A stretch of DNA of 64,000 bases, taken from positions 1,279,766 through 1,343,765 of the forward strand of contig NZ_LHCI01000106.1 in the NCBI RefSeq assembly GCF_001280255.1, written 5' to 3'. This stretch comes from Thermus aquaticus. Lineage in GTDB: Bacteria > Deinococcota > Deinococci > Deinococcales > Thermaceae. The position numbers were made by a program, and so were the translations under genes. The notes under the pieces are model-generated. The model was not told where the DNA came from. It saw only the letters and a program-made list of their open reading frames with translations, and searched no databases. Below are positions 33,583 to 41,886 of this stretch, one piece after another. Position 1 is the first letter of the stretch; every line of letters begins with the position of its first letter.

Positions 33583-35724
33583 GTGCGCTGGCTTCGGCTT
33601 TTCGCCCTTTTCCTCTTGGCGCTTTTTCTGGGGGCGGGGCTGGCCCTCGGCTACGTGGCCTACGCCTTCACCCGGGACCTCCCCGACCTTGCCCAGCTGG
33701 ACCGCCTTCGCCTGACCGCCACCTCCACCCTCTACGCCCGGGACGGCTCTCTCCTCGCCCAGATCGCCAGCGTGGAGGAGGGGCGGGCCATCCACCGGGG
33801 CCTGGTGCGGCTTTCCCAGGTCTCCCCGGCGGCGGTGGCCGCCATCGTCTTCTCCGAGGACCGCCGCTACTTCCAGCACTACGGGGTGGACTTCCTCCGC
33901 CTCTTCGGAGCCCTTTACGCCGTGCTGAAGGGGGACCTCCAGGGGGGGAGCACCATCTCCACCCAGGTCCTCAAGAACACGCTCCTCAAGGACCTGGCCC
34001 AGGAGAGAACCCTGGAAAGGAAGATCAAGGAGTGGATTCTGGCCCTAGAGCTGGAGCGGCGCTACACCAAGGAGGAGATCCTGGAGATGTACCTGAACGT
34101 GATTCCCTGGGGAGGGAACGCGGTGGGGATCGCCGGGGCGGCGGAGGCCTACTTCGGCAAGGACCCGGGGGGGCTGAGCCTGGCCGAGGGGCTCTACCTG
34201 GCCTCCCTGATCCCCGCTCCCAACGCCCGCTACGGCGACCTCAAGGGGGTCAGGGAACGCATGCGCCGCCTTCTGAACGAGATGGTGGCCGAGGGCTGGG
34301 TGAGCCGGGAGGTGGCCGAGGCCGCCTGGCGCGAACCCCTGGAGCCCAGCGGCTGGCGGGCCCGCTACGACGAAGAGGGGAACCTCCTGGAGGCCAGGCT
34401 CGTTGACCCCGAGGCCCGGCTGGTCCGCTCCATCAGCCCCAAAATGGCCTCCCACTTCGTCCTGGAGGTGCGGCGCTTCTTGGAGGCCCGCTTCGGCAAG
34501 GAGAAGGTTTATGGGGAGGGGGGGCTCAAGGTCTACACCACCCTGGACCCCGCCATGCAGCGGGCGGCGGAGGCCGCCGCCCAGAGGGCCCGCCTGCCCG
34601 AGGGGGCCGAGCTGGCCCTGGTGGGCCTGGACCCGGAGACGGGGGAGGTCCTGGCCCTGGTGGGGGGCATCCGGCGGGAGAACGACCAGTACAACCGGGC
34701 CACCCGGGCCCTGAGGAACCCGGGGAGCGCCGTGAAGCCCTTCGTCTACGCCACCGCCCTCGAGGCGGGCTGGACCCAGGCCACCCTGGTGCCGGACCGC
34801 CCCTTGGAGTTCCCCGACCCCAGCCAGCCGGGGGGCGTTTGGCGGCCCAAGAACTTCTCCGGCACCTTCCTAAACAGGAGCATCACCCTGCGCTACGCCC
34901 TGGACCTCTCCTTGAACCTGCCCGCCATCTACACCGCCCACCAGGTAGGGGTGGAAAAGGTCGCCGAAAAGCTCGCCCAGGCGGGCTTCGCCGTGCGCTA
35001 CCCCACCCTGGCCATCGCCATCGGGGGGGCTTCCATCACCCCCATAGACCTGGCCGCCGCCTACGCCGCCTTCGTGAACGGGGGGTACCGGGTGGCCCCC
35101 ATCTTTGTGGCCCGGGTGGAGGACGCCAGGGGGGAGGTCCTCTACCGGGCCACCCCCGAGCGCCGCCTCCTCTTTGACCCCCTGGTGGCCTACCAAGGCT
35201 GGGACCTCCTGAAGGGCTACGTCTACGACCTGGGGGAGAAGGGCCTGGCCAAAGGGGCCCGGATTCCCGGGCGGGTGGTGGGGGGCAAGACGGGCACCAC
35301 CAACGAGGCCCGGGACCTGTGGTTCGCCGGGGTGACCCGGGGGCTTTCGGCCGTGGTCTGGGTGGGGCGGGACGACAACCGCCCCCTGCGCATGGGGGGG
35401 CGGGAGCCCTCCAGCTCGGTGGTGAACCCCCCCATCTGGCGGGACTTCGTGGCCGAGGCCCTGCGGGGCCGGCCCGGGCAGGATTTCCCCCCGCCCCCGG
35501 GCCTGGTCCGGGCCCGGGTGGACCTCCTCTCCGGCTACCCCTCGGCGGGGGGGGGGGAGATGGTCTTCCCCGAGGGCAAGGTCCCTGCGCCGCCGTCTCC
35601 CCCGAAGCCCACCCTGCCGGCGGAGGGGCCAGGGGCCCGGGAAACCCCACCTACGGGCCTGCAAAGCCCGGCTCCCGAGGAGAGCCCGGCCCCCCAGGCA
35701 CCGCCTTCGGAGGAGGCGCCATGA
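33583..35724 (+). CDS. Penicillin-binding protein 1A (bifunctional class A PBP)
   Basis: Polymerises and crosslinks peptidoglycan. 713 aa: one N-terminal membrane helix (residues ~4-28), GT51 transglycosylase with catalytic Glu92 in FSEDRRYFQHYGVD and GGSTISTQ, then transpeptidase with Ser382 and Lys385 in GSAVKPF, SLN in LDLSLNLPA, and Lys569-Thr-Gly in GGKTGTTNEARD. The last ~70 residues are Pro/Ala/Glu-rich and disordered. GTG at 33583 is 7 bp after a -10 TAAACT (33570-33575), so it is probably leaderless. Coupled to the methyltransferase gene by ATGA. Confidence 0.94.
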   Translation: MRWLRLFALFLLALFLGAGLALGYVAYAFTRDLPDLAQLDRLRLTATSTLYARDGSLLAQIASVEEGRAIHRGLVRLSQVSPAAVAAIVFSEDRRYFQHYGVDFLRLFGALYAVLKGDLQGGSTISTQVLKNTLLKDLAQERTLERKIKEWILALELERRYTKEEILEMYLNVIPWGGNAVGIAGAAEAYFGKDPGGLSLAEGLYLASLIPAPNARYGDLKGVRERMRRLLNEMVAEGWVSREVAEAAWREPLEPSGWRARYDEEGNLLEARLVDPEARLVRSISPKMASHFVLEVRRFLEARFGKEKVYGEGGLKVYTTLDPAMQRAAEAAAQRARLPEGAELALVGLDPETGEVLALVGGIRRENDQYNRATRALRNPGSAVKPFVYATALEAGWTQATLVPDRPLEFPDPSQPGGVWRPKNFSGTFLNRSITLRYALDLSLNLPAIYTAHQVGVEKVAEKLAQAGFAVRYPTLAIAIGGASITPIDLAAAYAAFVNGGYRVAPIFVARVEDARGEVLYRATPERRLLFDPLVAYQGWDLLKGYVYDLGEKGLAKGARIPGRVVGGKTGTTNEARDLWFAGVTRGLSAVVWVGRDDNRPLRMGGREPSSSVVNPPIWRDFVAEALRGRPGQDFPPPPGLVRARVDLLSGYPSAGGGEMVFPEGKVPAPPSPPKPTLPAEGPGARETPPTGLQSPAPEESPAPQAPPSEEAP

Positions 35725-36455
35725 GGGAGGCCTTGTCCCGGGTGCGGGTGGTCCTGGTGGAGCCCCAGGAGCCCATGAACGTGGGGGCGGTGGCCCGGGC
35801 CATGCGCAACTTCGGCCTGGCCCGGCTTTACCTGGTCAACCCCGCCCCCCGGGTGGGGCCCCCCTGGGCCAGGGAGGCCTACTGGCTGGCGGTCCACGCC
35901 GAGGAGATCCTGGACCGGGCTGTGGCCGTGGACAGCCTGATGGAGGCCCTAGCGGACGTAGAGCTGGTGGTAGCCACCACGGGCAGGCCCCGGAAGCTCT
36001 ACCCGGCCCCCATGGTCCCCGCCTGGGAGGTGCCGGCCCGCGTCCTCTCCGTGGAGGGGGAGGTGGCCTTGGTCTTCGGCCGGGAGACCTTTGGCCTCAC
36101 CAACGAGGAGCTGGCCCTGGCCCACGTGATCGGCACCATCCCCACGGCCCCGGAGCAGCCCTCCTTGAACCTGGCCCAGGCGGTGGTGGTCTTCGCCTAC
36201 GAGCTCTTTAAGGCGGTGGGGGAGGGGAGGTTTCCCCGGGAGGAGCTGGCCCAGGTGGCGGCCCTCGAGGCCTTCTTTGAGGACCTGGGCCGCTATGTGC
36301 TGGAGATCGGCTTCACCGACCAGAACCGCTTTCCCCACGCTATGCGCCGCCTGAGGCGCATCTTCCACAAGGCCAGGCTCACCCCGGGGGAGGTGCAGAT
36401 GCTCAGGGGCCTCCTGCACCAGAGCCGCTACCAGATGAGGAAGAAGGATGGCTAG
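35721..36455 (+). CDS. SPOUT-family RNA 2'-O-methyltransferase, TrmJ-like
   Basis: 244 aa. SpoU/TrmH motifs in order: motif 1 EPQEPMNVGAVARAMRNFG (residues 14-32), motif 2 LVFGRETFGLTNEEL, motif 3 IPTAPEQPSLNLAQAVVVFAYE. Single-domain start without an L30e domain and a helical C-terminal extension (RLRRIFHKARLTPGEVQMLRGLLHQ) fit TrmJ, which methylates position 32 of tRNAs. ATG at 35721 overlaps the PBP stop; the upstream longer frame is a shadow. Target RNA is inferred. Confidence 0.85.
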   Translation: MREALSRVRVVLVEPQEPMNVGAVARAMRNFGLARLYLVNPAPRVGPPWAREAYWLAVHAEEILDRAVAVDSLMEALADVELVVATTGRPRKLYPAPMVPAWEVPARVLSVEGEVALVFGRETFGLTNEELALAHVIGTIPTAPEQPSLNLAQAVVVFAYELFKAVGEGRFPREELAQVAALEAFFEDLGRYVLEIGFTDQNRFPHAMRRLRRIFHKARLTPGEVQMLRGLLHQSRYQMRKKDG

Positions 36456-37995
36456 CGAGAACCTGATCCGCTTGGTCCGGCTGGCCCAGCGCCTCCTGCC
36501 CCCCATCATCGCCCTGGTGGTGGTGGCCTTTGAGCTGGCCCTCCTCCCCTACCGCCACCAGGACTTCACCCTTTGGCTCCGGCTGGGCTTTTACGGCTTG
36601 GTGGGGCCTTTGGTCACCTACGCCGTCCTGGAGTGGATCGCCCAGGAGGTTCTGGAGAGGGCCAGGGCGGAAAGGGCCCTGGAGGAGGCCAACCGCAGGC
36701 TTCTCGCCGCGGGGCGGGTCTTCCGCGAGGCCCTGAAGAGCGAGAACCTGGAGGAGGCGGTCCAGCGGGTGGCCCGGGTCCTGGAGGAGAGCCTGGGCCT
36801 TCCCGTGGGCCTCGAGGTGGAGGGGGTGCGGGCCGGGTGCGAGGGGGAGGGCCTCAGGGTGGAGCTTCCCGGGCTTAAGGGGTACCTGGAGGTCTGCGCC
36901 CAGGGGGCGGACCGGGCCTTCCTGGAGGTTCTGGCCCACGAGGTGGCCGGGGCCCTGCAGGCGGTGGTGGCCCGAAGCCGGGACCTCCTCACCCTCTACG
37001 AGGTGGACCAGGCCCTGAAGGCCGAGGCCAACCTAGACCGGCTTCTGGAGGGGCTTTTGGAGCGCATCCGCGCCTGGGCCGAGGCCGAGGGGGCGGGCGT
37101 CCTCCTCCTGGACGAGGAGGGCTTCTTGGTGCCCCGGGTGGTGCGGAACCTGGACCTGCCAGGCCACCCCTTTCTGCCGGAGGGGCCCTGGAAGGGGGCT
37201 TTGGAGGGGCCCGTCTTCGTGGCCCCCGAGACCCTGGCCCTGCCCCTCAAGGCTCGGGAGCCCGTGGGGGTATTGGTGGTCAAGGGGAAGGGGCTTTCCC
37301 GCCGCATCCCCTTCCTCTCCTTCCTGGCCTCCCAGGTGGCCCTGGCGGTGCGGAACGCCCAGGCCTACCTAAGGGCCGAGGAGCTGGCCATCAACGAGGA
37401 GCGCACCCGCATCGCCCGGGAGATCCACGACGGCATCGCCCAGAGCCTGGCCTTTATGGCCCTGAAGCTGGACCTGGCCGAGCGCCTCCTGGACAAGGAC
37501 CGGGAGGCGGCCTTGAAGGCGTTGGCCGAGGTGAAGGACACCCTGAGGGCCCAGATCCGGGAGGTGCGGCGGAGCATCTTCGCCCTTAGGCCCATTGACC
37601 TGGAGCGCTACGGCTTTCTGGAGTCCGTGCGCCGCTACGCCCAGGCCTTCGCCGAGCAGGCGGGCTTCCGGGTCCAGATCTCCACGCCCGAAAGGGTGGG
37701 GCTTTCCCAGGCCAGCGAGCTGGTCCTCTTCCGGGTGTTGCAGGAGGCCCTCACCAACGCCGCCAAGCACGCCAGGCCCACCCGGGTGGACGTGGTCCTG
37801 GAGCCTTTAGGGGAGCGGGGGGCGAGGCTAGTGGTGCGGGACAACGGCCGGGGCTTCGCCGAGCCCAGCGCCCAGGGGCTTGGGGGCTTCGGCCTCACCC
37901 AGATGCGGGAGCGGGTGGAGGCCCGGGGCGGGCGCTTTTTCGTGCGCTCGGAGCTGGGCAAGGGCACGGAGGTGGTGGCCGAACTCCCTTACTAA
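36448..37995 (+). CDS. Sensor histidine kinase (HisKA_3 / NarX-LiaS type) with GAF domain
   Basis: 515 aa: two N-terminal membrane helices (residues ~10-60), a coiled linker, a GAF-like domain (~190-310), the DHp helix with phospho-His327 in RIAREIHDGIAQSLAF, and HATPase_c with N box LTNAAKHARP and G boxes VRDNGRGFAEP and GGFGLTQMRERVEARGG. This class normally pairs with a NarL/FixJ regulator, but none is adjacent. Starts inside the end of the methyltransferase gene with AGGAAG upstream. Its stop TAA is in the end of repeat copy D. Confidence 0.9.
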   Translation: MASENLIRLVRLAQRLLPPIIALVVVAFELALLPYRHQDFTLWLRLGFYGLVGPLVTYAVLEWIAQEVLERARAERALEEANRRLLAAGRVFREALKSENLEEAVQRVARVLEESLGLPVGLEVEGVRAGCEGEGLRVELPGLKGYLEVCAQGADRAFLEVLAHEVAGALQAVVARSRDLLTLYEVDQALKAEANLDRLLEGLLERIRAWAEAEGAGVLLLDEEGFLVPRVVRNLDLPGHPFLPEGPWKGALEGPVFVAPETLALPLKAREPVGVLVVKGKGLSRRIPFLSFLASQVALAVRNAQAYLRAEELAINEERTRIAREIHDGIAQSLAFMALKLDLAERLLDKDREAALKALAEVKDTLRAQIREVRRSIFALRPIDLERYGFLESVRRYAQAFAEQAGFRVQISTPERVGLSQASELVLFRVLQEALTNAAKHARPTRVDVVLEPLGERGARLVVRDNGRGFAEPSAQGLGGFGLTQMRERVEARGGRFFVRSELGKGTEVVAELPY

Positions 37996-38033
37996 GCACC
38001 CCACCGCGGCTTTTGCCGCGGTGGGGTACTTAG
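37992..38033. repeat. Palindromic element, family 1, copy D (short, near-perfect palindrome)
   Basis: CTAAGCACCCCACCGCGGC (37992-38010), TTTT, GCCGCGGTGGGGTACTTAG (38015-38033): 19-bp arms with one mismatch. It shows that the minimal form of the family is both end sequences joined by the hairpin. The first TAA is the stop codon of the histidine kinase, and the -10 box of the next gene starts 5 bp after its other end. Confidence 0.85.
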
Positions 38034-38051
38034 GTGGGTATCATAGGGGGC

Positions 38052-38537
38052 ATGGAGCGCCCGGTGCGCGTGCTCTTCGTCTGCCTGGGCAACATCTGCC
38101 GAAGCCCCCTGGCGGAGGGGGCTTTCCGCAAGCTTTTGCGGGAGAGAGGCCTCGAGGACCGCTTTGAGGTGGACTCGGCAGGCACCGGGGCCTGGCACGC
38201 CGGGGAGCCCATGGACCCCCGGGCCAGGCGGGTTCTGGAGGAGGAGGGGGCCTACTTTTCCCACGTGGCCCGGCAGATGACCCGGGAGGACGCCCTCCGC
38301 TTTGACCACATCCTGGTCATGGACCGGGAGAACCTCCTCGAGGTCCACCGCCGCTTTCCCGAGGCCAGGGGCAAGGCCCGGCTTCTCCTGGACTACCTGG
38401 GCGGGGGCGAGGTGCCGGACCCCTACTATGGGGACCTCCAGGACTGCCGGGAGGTTTACTGGATGGTGGAGGCCGCCTGCCGGGCCTTCTTGGACCAATA
38501 TGGACCCCCTGTCGCTGATGGAGAAGGCGGGGCTTGA
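38052..38537 (+). CDS. Low-molecular-weight protein-tyrosine-phosphatase family (likely ribulosamine-phosphate phosphatase)
   Basis: 161 aa. The CX5R active-site loop is VCLGNICRSP at residues ~12-21 and the general-acid Asp is in VPDPYYGD near residue 122. In bacteria, members next to fructosamine-kinase homologues (LMW-PTP-A type) dephosphorylate free ribulose/erythrulose-phosphate amines in protein deglycation; here the kinase gene overlaps by 38 bp, supporting that role. A -10 TATCAT (38039-38044) is 7 bp before ATG. Ordinary phosphotyrosine phosphatase is the alternative. Confidence 0.9.
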   Translation: MERPVRVLFVCLGNICRSPLAEGAFRKLLRERGLEDRFEVDSAGTGAWHAGEPMDPRARRVLEEEGAYFSHVARQMTREDALRFDHILVMDRENLLEVHRRFPEARGKARLLLDYLGGGEVPDPYYGDLQDCREVYWMVEAACRAFLDQYGPPVADGEGGA

Positions 38538-39288
38538 GGCCGAGGGCCCGCCCACCCCCCTCCACGGGGGTGATATGGCCCTGGTCTACCGCCTGGGGCC
38601 TTATGTGGTGAAGACGGCGCGCCACGCCCCGCCGGGCCTCTTCCAGGCCGAGGCCAGGGGCCTGAAGGCCCTCGAGGCGCGGGGCGCGAGGGTGCCCCGG
38701 GTCTACTGGTGGGGGGAAGAGGGGATCGTCCTGGAGTACCTGTCCCCGGGCCCGGAGGACTGGGAGGGCCTGGCCCGGATGCTGGCCCGCCTTCACCGAA
38801 GCCGAGAGGAGGCCTACTGGGCCGAGGCGGGGTACCTGGGCACCTTTCCCCTGCCCGAAAGGCGGGGGGATGCGTGGACGGAGTTCTTCTTCCTGAGGTG
38901 CGTGGAGCCTCTCCTGAAGGCCACCTGGGGGCGGCTTGGGGAGCTGGGCCCCAAGGTGGAGGCCCTTTACCTTAAACCCCTCCCCACGGAAGGGCCCGCC
39001 CCCCTCCACGGGGACCTGTGGCGGGGCAACGTCCACTTCGCCCAGGGCGGCCCGGCCCTTCTGGACCCCTCCTTCTTCGTGGGGGAGCGGGGCGTGGACC
39101 TGGCCATGATGCGCCTTTTTGGGGGCTTTCCCCAGGCCTTCTGGCGGGCCTACCGGGAGGCCTACCCCATCCCCGAGGAGGTGGAAAGGGTCCTTCCCCG
39201 CTACCAGGTCTACTACCTCCTGGCCCACGTCCACTTCTTTGGGGAAGGGTATCTGGGAGCGCTATGGAAGGCGATTTCCGCCTCCTAG
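38500..39288 (+). CDS. Fructosamine/ribulosamine 3-kinase family protein
   Basis: 262 aa, aminoglycoside-phosphotransferase fold. Nucleotide-loop region GGDMALVYRLGPYVVKTARH, catalytic motif PLHGDLWRGNVHF and the metal-binding ALLDPSFFVGERGVDLAMM. Bacterial FN3K homologues phosphorylate ribulosamines/erythrulosamines on proteins so that the glycation adduct is lost. ATG at 38500 lies within the LMW-PTP gene; a frame extending to 38302 is only overlap. Its end overlaps the DUF4388 gene by 25 bp. Confidence 0.9.
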   Translation: MDPLSLMEKAGLEAEGPPTPLHGGDMALVYRLGPYVVKTARHAPPGLFQAEARGLKALEARGARVPRVYWWGEEGIVLEYLSPGPEDWEGLARMLARLHRSREEAYWAEAGYLGTFPLPERRGDAWTEFFFLRCVEPLLKATWGRLGELGPKVEALYLKPLPTEGPAPLHGDLWRGNVHFAQGGPALLDPSFFVGERGVDLAMMRLFGGFPQAFWRAYREAYPIPEEVERVLPRYQVYYLLAHVHFFGEGYLGALWKAISAS

Positions 39289-40007
39289 GTCCCATTGACC
39301 TCCTCCAGCTTCTGGCCCAGGGGGGGAAGACCGGGGCCTTTCTGGTGGAGGGGGGCGGGGTGTACCTGGAGGGGGGCAGGCCGGTCCACGCCTTTTTGGG
39401 AAAGAAGGCGGGCAAGGAGGCCCTTTTGGGGATCCTGGCCCTAAAGGAGGGGAGGTTCCGCTTCCTTTTGGGGGAGCGGGCCCCCACGACCTCCCTCGAG
39501 GCCCCCCTCGAGGCCTACCTCCTGGAGGCCCTCCGCCTCCTGGACGAGGGGGTGGAGGTGGGCCCCTTTGACCTGGTGCGCCCCTCCTCCCGGGCCTATG
39601 GGGCCACCCTGGAAGGGGAGGACCAGGCCCTCCTTTTGGCCCTGGGGGCGGGAAAGAGCCCCCTGGACCTGGCGGCGGCCACCGGGCTTCCCCTGGAGGC
39701 GGTTCTGAAGCGCCTGGGGCACCTGGCCCGGCTCCGCCTCCTGGAGGTCCACCCCCGGGTGCCCCACACCGCCCGCCTGCGGGTGGCCTTGGGGGGACGG
39801 GGGGCCCAGGTGGACCGCCTCCTCCTCACCGCCTGGCGGTCCCACTACGGGGGGTTTGCCCGGGTGCGGGTGCGGGGCAAGGGAGAGGGGAGCCTGGCCG
39901 TGGAGGGGGTGGAGGGGCTTGGCGTGGAGCTCCGCCTGGCCCCGGAGCACCTCCTCTTCCTGGGCCTCAAGGTGGGGGAGGAGGTCCTGGTCTGGCCCGA
40001 GGTCTAA
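39264..40007 (+). CDS. DUF4388-domain protein
   Basis: 247 aa. The N terminus, FRLLGPIDLLQLLAQGGKTGAFLVEGGGVYLEGGRPVHAFLGKKAGKEALLGILALKEGRF-like block (residues 4-67), matches the DUF4388 pattern found in many thermophile and myxobacterial signalling proteins. A middle part (GAGKSPLDLAAATGLPLEAVLKRLGHLARLRLL) resembles a winged-helix. The C-terminal ~70 residues are beta-rich. It may regulate the overlapping deglycation genes, but that is inference. Its stop TAA is in the end of repeat copy E. Confidence 0.7.
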   Translation: MEGDFRLLGPIDLLQLLAQGGKTGAFLVEGGGVYLEGGRPVHAFLGKKAGKEALLGILALKEGRFRFLLGERAPTTSLEAPLEAYLLEALRLLDEGVEVGPFDLVRPSSRAYGATLEGEDQALLLALGAGKSPLDLAAATGLPLEAVLKRLGHLARLRLLEVHPRVPHTARLRVALGGRGAQVDRLLLTAWRSHYGGFARVRVRGKGEGSLAVEGVEGLGVELRLAPEHLLFLGLKVGEEVLVWPEV

Positions 40008-40090
40008 GTGCCCCACCGCGGCGAAATCCGCGGTGGGGGCCCCGGAAGAGCCTTTAGCCCTGGGCTTTGGCACGCCCTTTTGGGGCCCCA
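40004..40090 (+). repeat. Palindromic element, family 1, copy E
   Basis: CTAAGTGCCCCACCGCGG-CGAAAT-CCGCGGTGGGGGCCCC then GGAAGAGCCTTTAGCCCTGGGCTTTGGCACGCCC, parallel to copy A for about 65 bp before diverging into TTTTGGGGCCCC. The TAA at 40005-40007 is the stop codon of the DUF4388 gene. Confidence 0.75.
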
Positions 40091-40122
40091 AAGAAGCGCC
40101 GAGGCCGGTTATACTGGGGCCC

Positions 40123-40968
40123 GTGCCGGAAGCCCTGGTGGCCCTGGAGTCCGCCGTTCTCACCCACGGCCTGCCCTACCCGCTGAACCTGAAGACGGCC
40201 CTGGCCCTGGAAGAGGCGGTGCGGGCCGAGGGGGCCATCCCCAGAACCATCGCCCTGGTGCGGGGCGAGGTGCGGGTGGGCCTTACCCCGGAGGAGATGG
40301 AGGCCTTGGCCAGGGGCGGGGCCGATAAGGCCAGCCTCTGGAACCTGGCGGCCCTTCTGGCCCGCGGCCTTAGCGCCGGGACCACGGTGGCGGCCACGGC
40401 CCACCTGGCCCACCGCCACGGCATCGCCGTCTTCGCCACGGGGGGCATCGGCGGGGTCCACCCCGAGCCCTACGACGAGAGCGCCGACCTGGTGGCCCTT
40501 TCCCGCACCCCCATCCTGGTGGTGGCCTCGGGGCCCAAGGCCATCCTGGACCTGGAGGCCACCCTGGAGCGGCTGGAGACCCTGGGGGTGGCCGTGGTGG
40601 GCTACCGCACGGACCGCCTCCCCGCCTTCTTTTCCCCCTCCTCCCCCTACCCCGTGCCCGCCGTGGTGGAGACCCCCCTCGAGGCCGCCCTGGTCCTCAA
40701 GCGCGCCCGGGAGCTGGGCCTGGGAGGGGTCCTCCTGGCCAACCCCGTCTCCCAGGGGCTTCCCTATGAGGAGGTGGCCCGGATGGTGGAGGAGGCGGGC
40801 CGCCAGGCGGCCCGGGAGGGGGTCCACGGCAAGGCCCTCACCCCCTACCTCCTGCGGAAGCTCTCCGAGCTTTCCCAGGGGGAGACGGACCGGGTCAACG
40901 AGAGGCTCCTCCTGGAGAACGCCCGGGTGGCGGCCCAGGTGGCCCTGGCCTGGGCCGGGCTAGAATAG
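40123..40968 (+). CDS. psuG: Pseudouridine-5'-phosphate glycosidase
   Basis: Splits pseudouridine 5'-phosphate into uracil and ribose-5-phosphate (family also called IndA-like). 281 aa. Characteristic blocks: ALESAVLTHGLPYPLN at the start, GGADKASLWNLAALLARGLSAGTTVAATAHLAHRHGI with the catalytic Lys, FATGGIGGVH, and ASGPKAILDLEATLERLETLGV. GTG at 40123 is 7 bp after the -10 TATACT (40110-40115). The partner kinase psuK is not adjacent. Confidence 0.9.
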   Translation: MPEALVALESAVLTHGLPYPLNLKTALALEEAVRAEGAIPRTIALVRGEVRVGLTPEEMEALARGGADKASLWNLAALLARGLSAGTTVAATAHLAHRHGIAVFATGGIGGVHPEPYDESADLVALSRTPILVVASGPKAILDLEATLERLETLGVAVVGYRTDRLPAFFSPSSPYPVPAVVETPLEAALVLKRARELGLGGVLLANPVSQGLPYEEVARMVEEAGRQAAREGVHGKALTPYLLRKLSELSQGETDRVNERLLLENARVAAQVALAWAGLE

Positions 40969-40972
40969 CCTT

Positions 40973-41836
40973 GTGTGCGAGCTGGGCGAGAGGCTAAGGC
41001 GGGCCCGGGAGGCGAAGGGGCTTTCCCTGAAGGAGGCCGCAGAGCGCCTGGCCCTGAAGGCCAGCGTTCTGGAGGCCCTGGAGGCCTGCGGCTTTGAGGC
41101 GCTCCCCGAGCCTCCCCTGGCCCGGGGCTACCTGCGCCGCTACGCCCTCCTCCTGGGCCTGGACCCGGAGCCCCTCCTGGCCCTCTACCCCCGCCAGGCC
41201 CCGCCGCCGCCTCCCAGGAAGGGGCCCGGGAGGCGCCCTTTTCCCCTGGGGCTTTTCCTTTTCCTCCTGCTCCTTTTTGGCCTGGGCTACGGGGCCTACC
41301 TCCTCTTAAGACCCCGCCCGGTCCAGGTGGTGGAGGTGGCCCCGCCTCCTCCCTCCAAGCCCCCGGAGCGCTACCCCTTGCGGGTGGTCTCCGAGCCCCC
41401 CGGGGCCCGGGTCTACCTGGACGGCTTTTATCTGGGCCAGACCCCCCTGGAAAGCCCCCCTGTGGAGGGGGGGAAGAGGGTTTTAAGGCTGGAGCTTCCC
41501 GGCTATGAGCCCCTCGAGGCGGAGGTCCTCCTCAAGGCCCCCCTCACCCTCACCTACCGCCTGAAGCCCCTTCCCCAGCCCCCGCCCGCAAGCCCTCCCG
41601 TCCCGGTAGAGAAGGGCAAGCTGGTTCTCAAGCTGGAAGGCCGGAGCTGGCTCAGGGTCCGGCAGGGGGATAAGCGGCTTTACGAGGGCATTCCCGAGGT
41701 GGGGGCCGAGCTCAGCTTTGACCTGCCCGTGGAGGTGCGGGCCGGGAATCCCGGGGCGGTGCGGGTGATCCTGGAGGGCCAGGACCTGGGCCCCATGGGG
41801 GAGCCCGGCAAACCCGTCACCAAAAGCTTCCCCTGA
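40973..41836 (+). CDS. rodZ: RodZ-like HTH membrane protein with PEGA domain
   Basis: 287 aa. N-terminal Cro/RodZ helix-turn-helix (residues 1-70: [28 protein letters not shown]..., then [15 protein letters not shown]), one membrane helix (~92-112), a Pro-rich linker, and an extracytoplasmic PEGA domain ([23 protein letters not shown], ~130-190) plus a final beta domain. RodZ couples MreB to the wall machinery; the PEGA module is an addition to the usual plan. -10 TAGAAT (40961-40966) is 6 bp before the GTG. Confidence 0.8.
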   Translation: MCELGERLRRAREAKGLSLKEAAERLALKASVLEALEACGFEALPEPPLARGYLRRYALLLGLDPEPLLALYPRQAPPPPPRKGPGRRPFPLGLFLFLLLLFGLGYGAYLLLRPRPVQVVEVAPPPPSKPPERYPLRVVSEPPGARVYLDGFYLGQTPLESPPVEGGKRVLRLELPGYEPLEAEVLLKAPLTLTYRLKPLPQPPPASPPVPVEKGKLVLKLEGRSWLRVRQGDKRLYEGIPEVGAELSFDLPVEVRAGNPGAVRVILEGQDLGPMGEPGKPVTKSFP

Positions 41837-41845
41837 AGCTTTTGC

Positions 41846-41851
41846 TATACT
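41846..41851 (+). promoter_or_regulatory. rimO -10 box
   Basis: TATACT about 35 bp before the rimO ATG, giving a leader of roughly 29 nt that ends in the Shine-Dalgarno AGGAGGG. No clear -35 hexamer. Confidence 0.5.
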
Positions 41852-41886
41852 TTCCCCTTGTTGGGCCCCAAGGCCCCAGGAGGGAT

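Noticed and set aside
31598-40090. Possible CRISPR-like array
   Set aside because: The repeats are few, far apart, in both orientations and of varied length, with genes between them and no cas genes.
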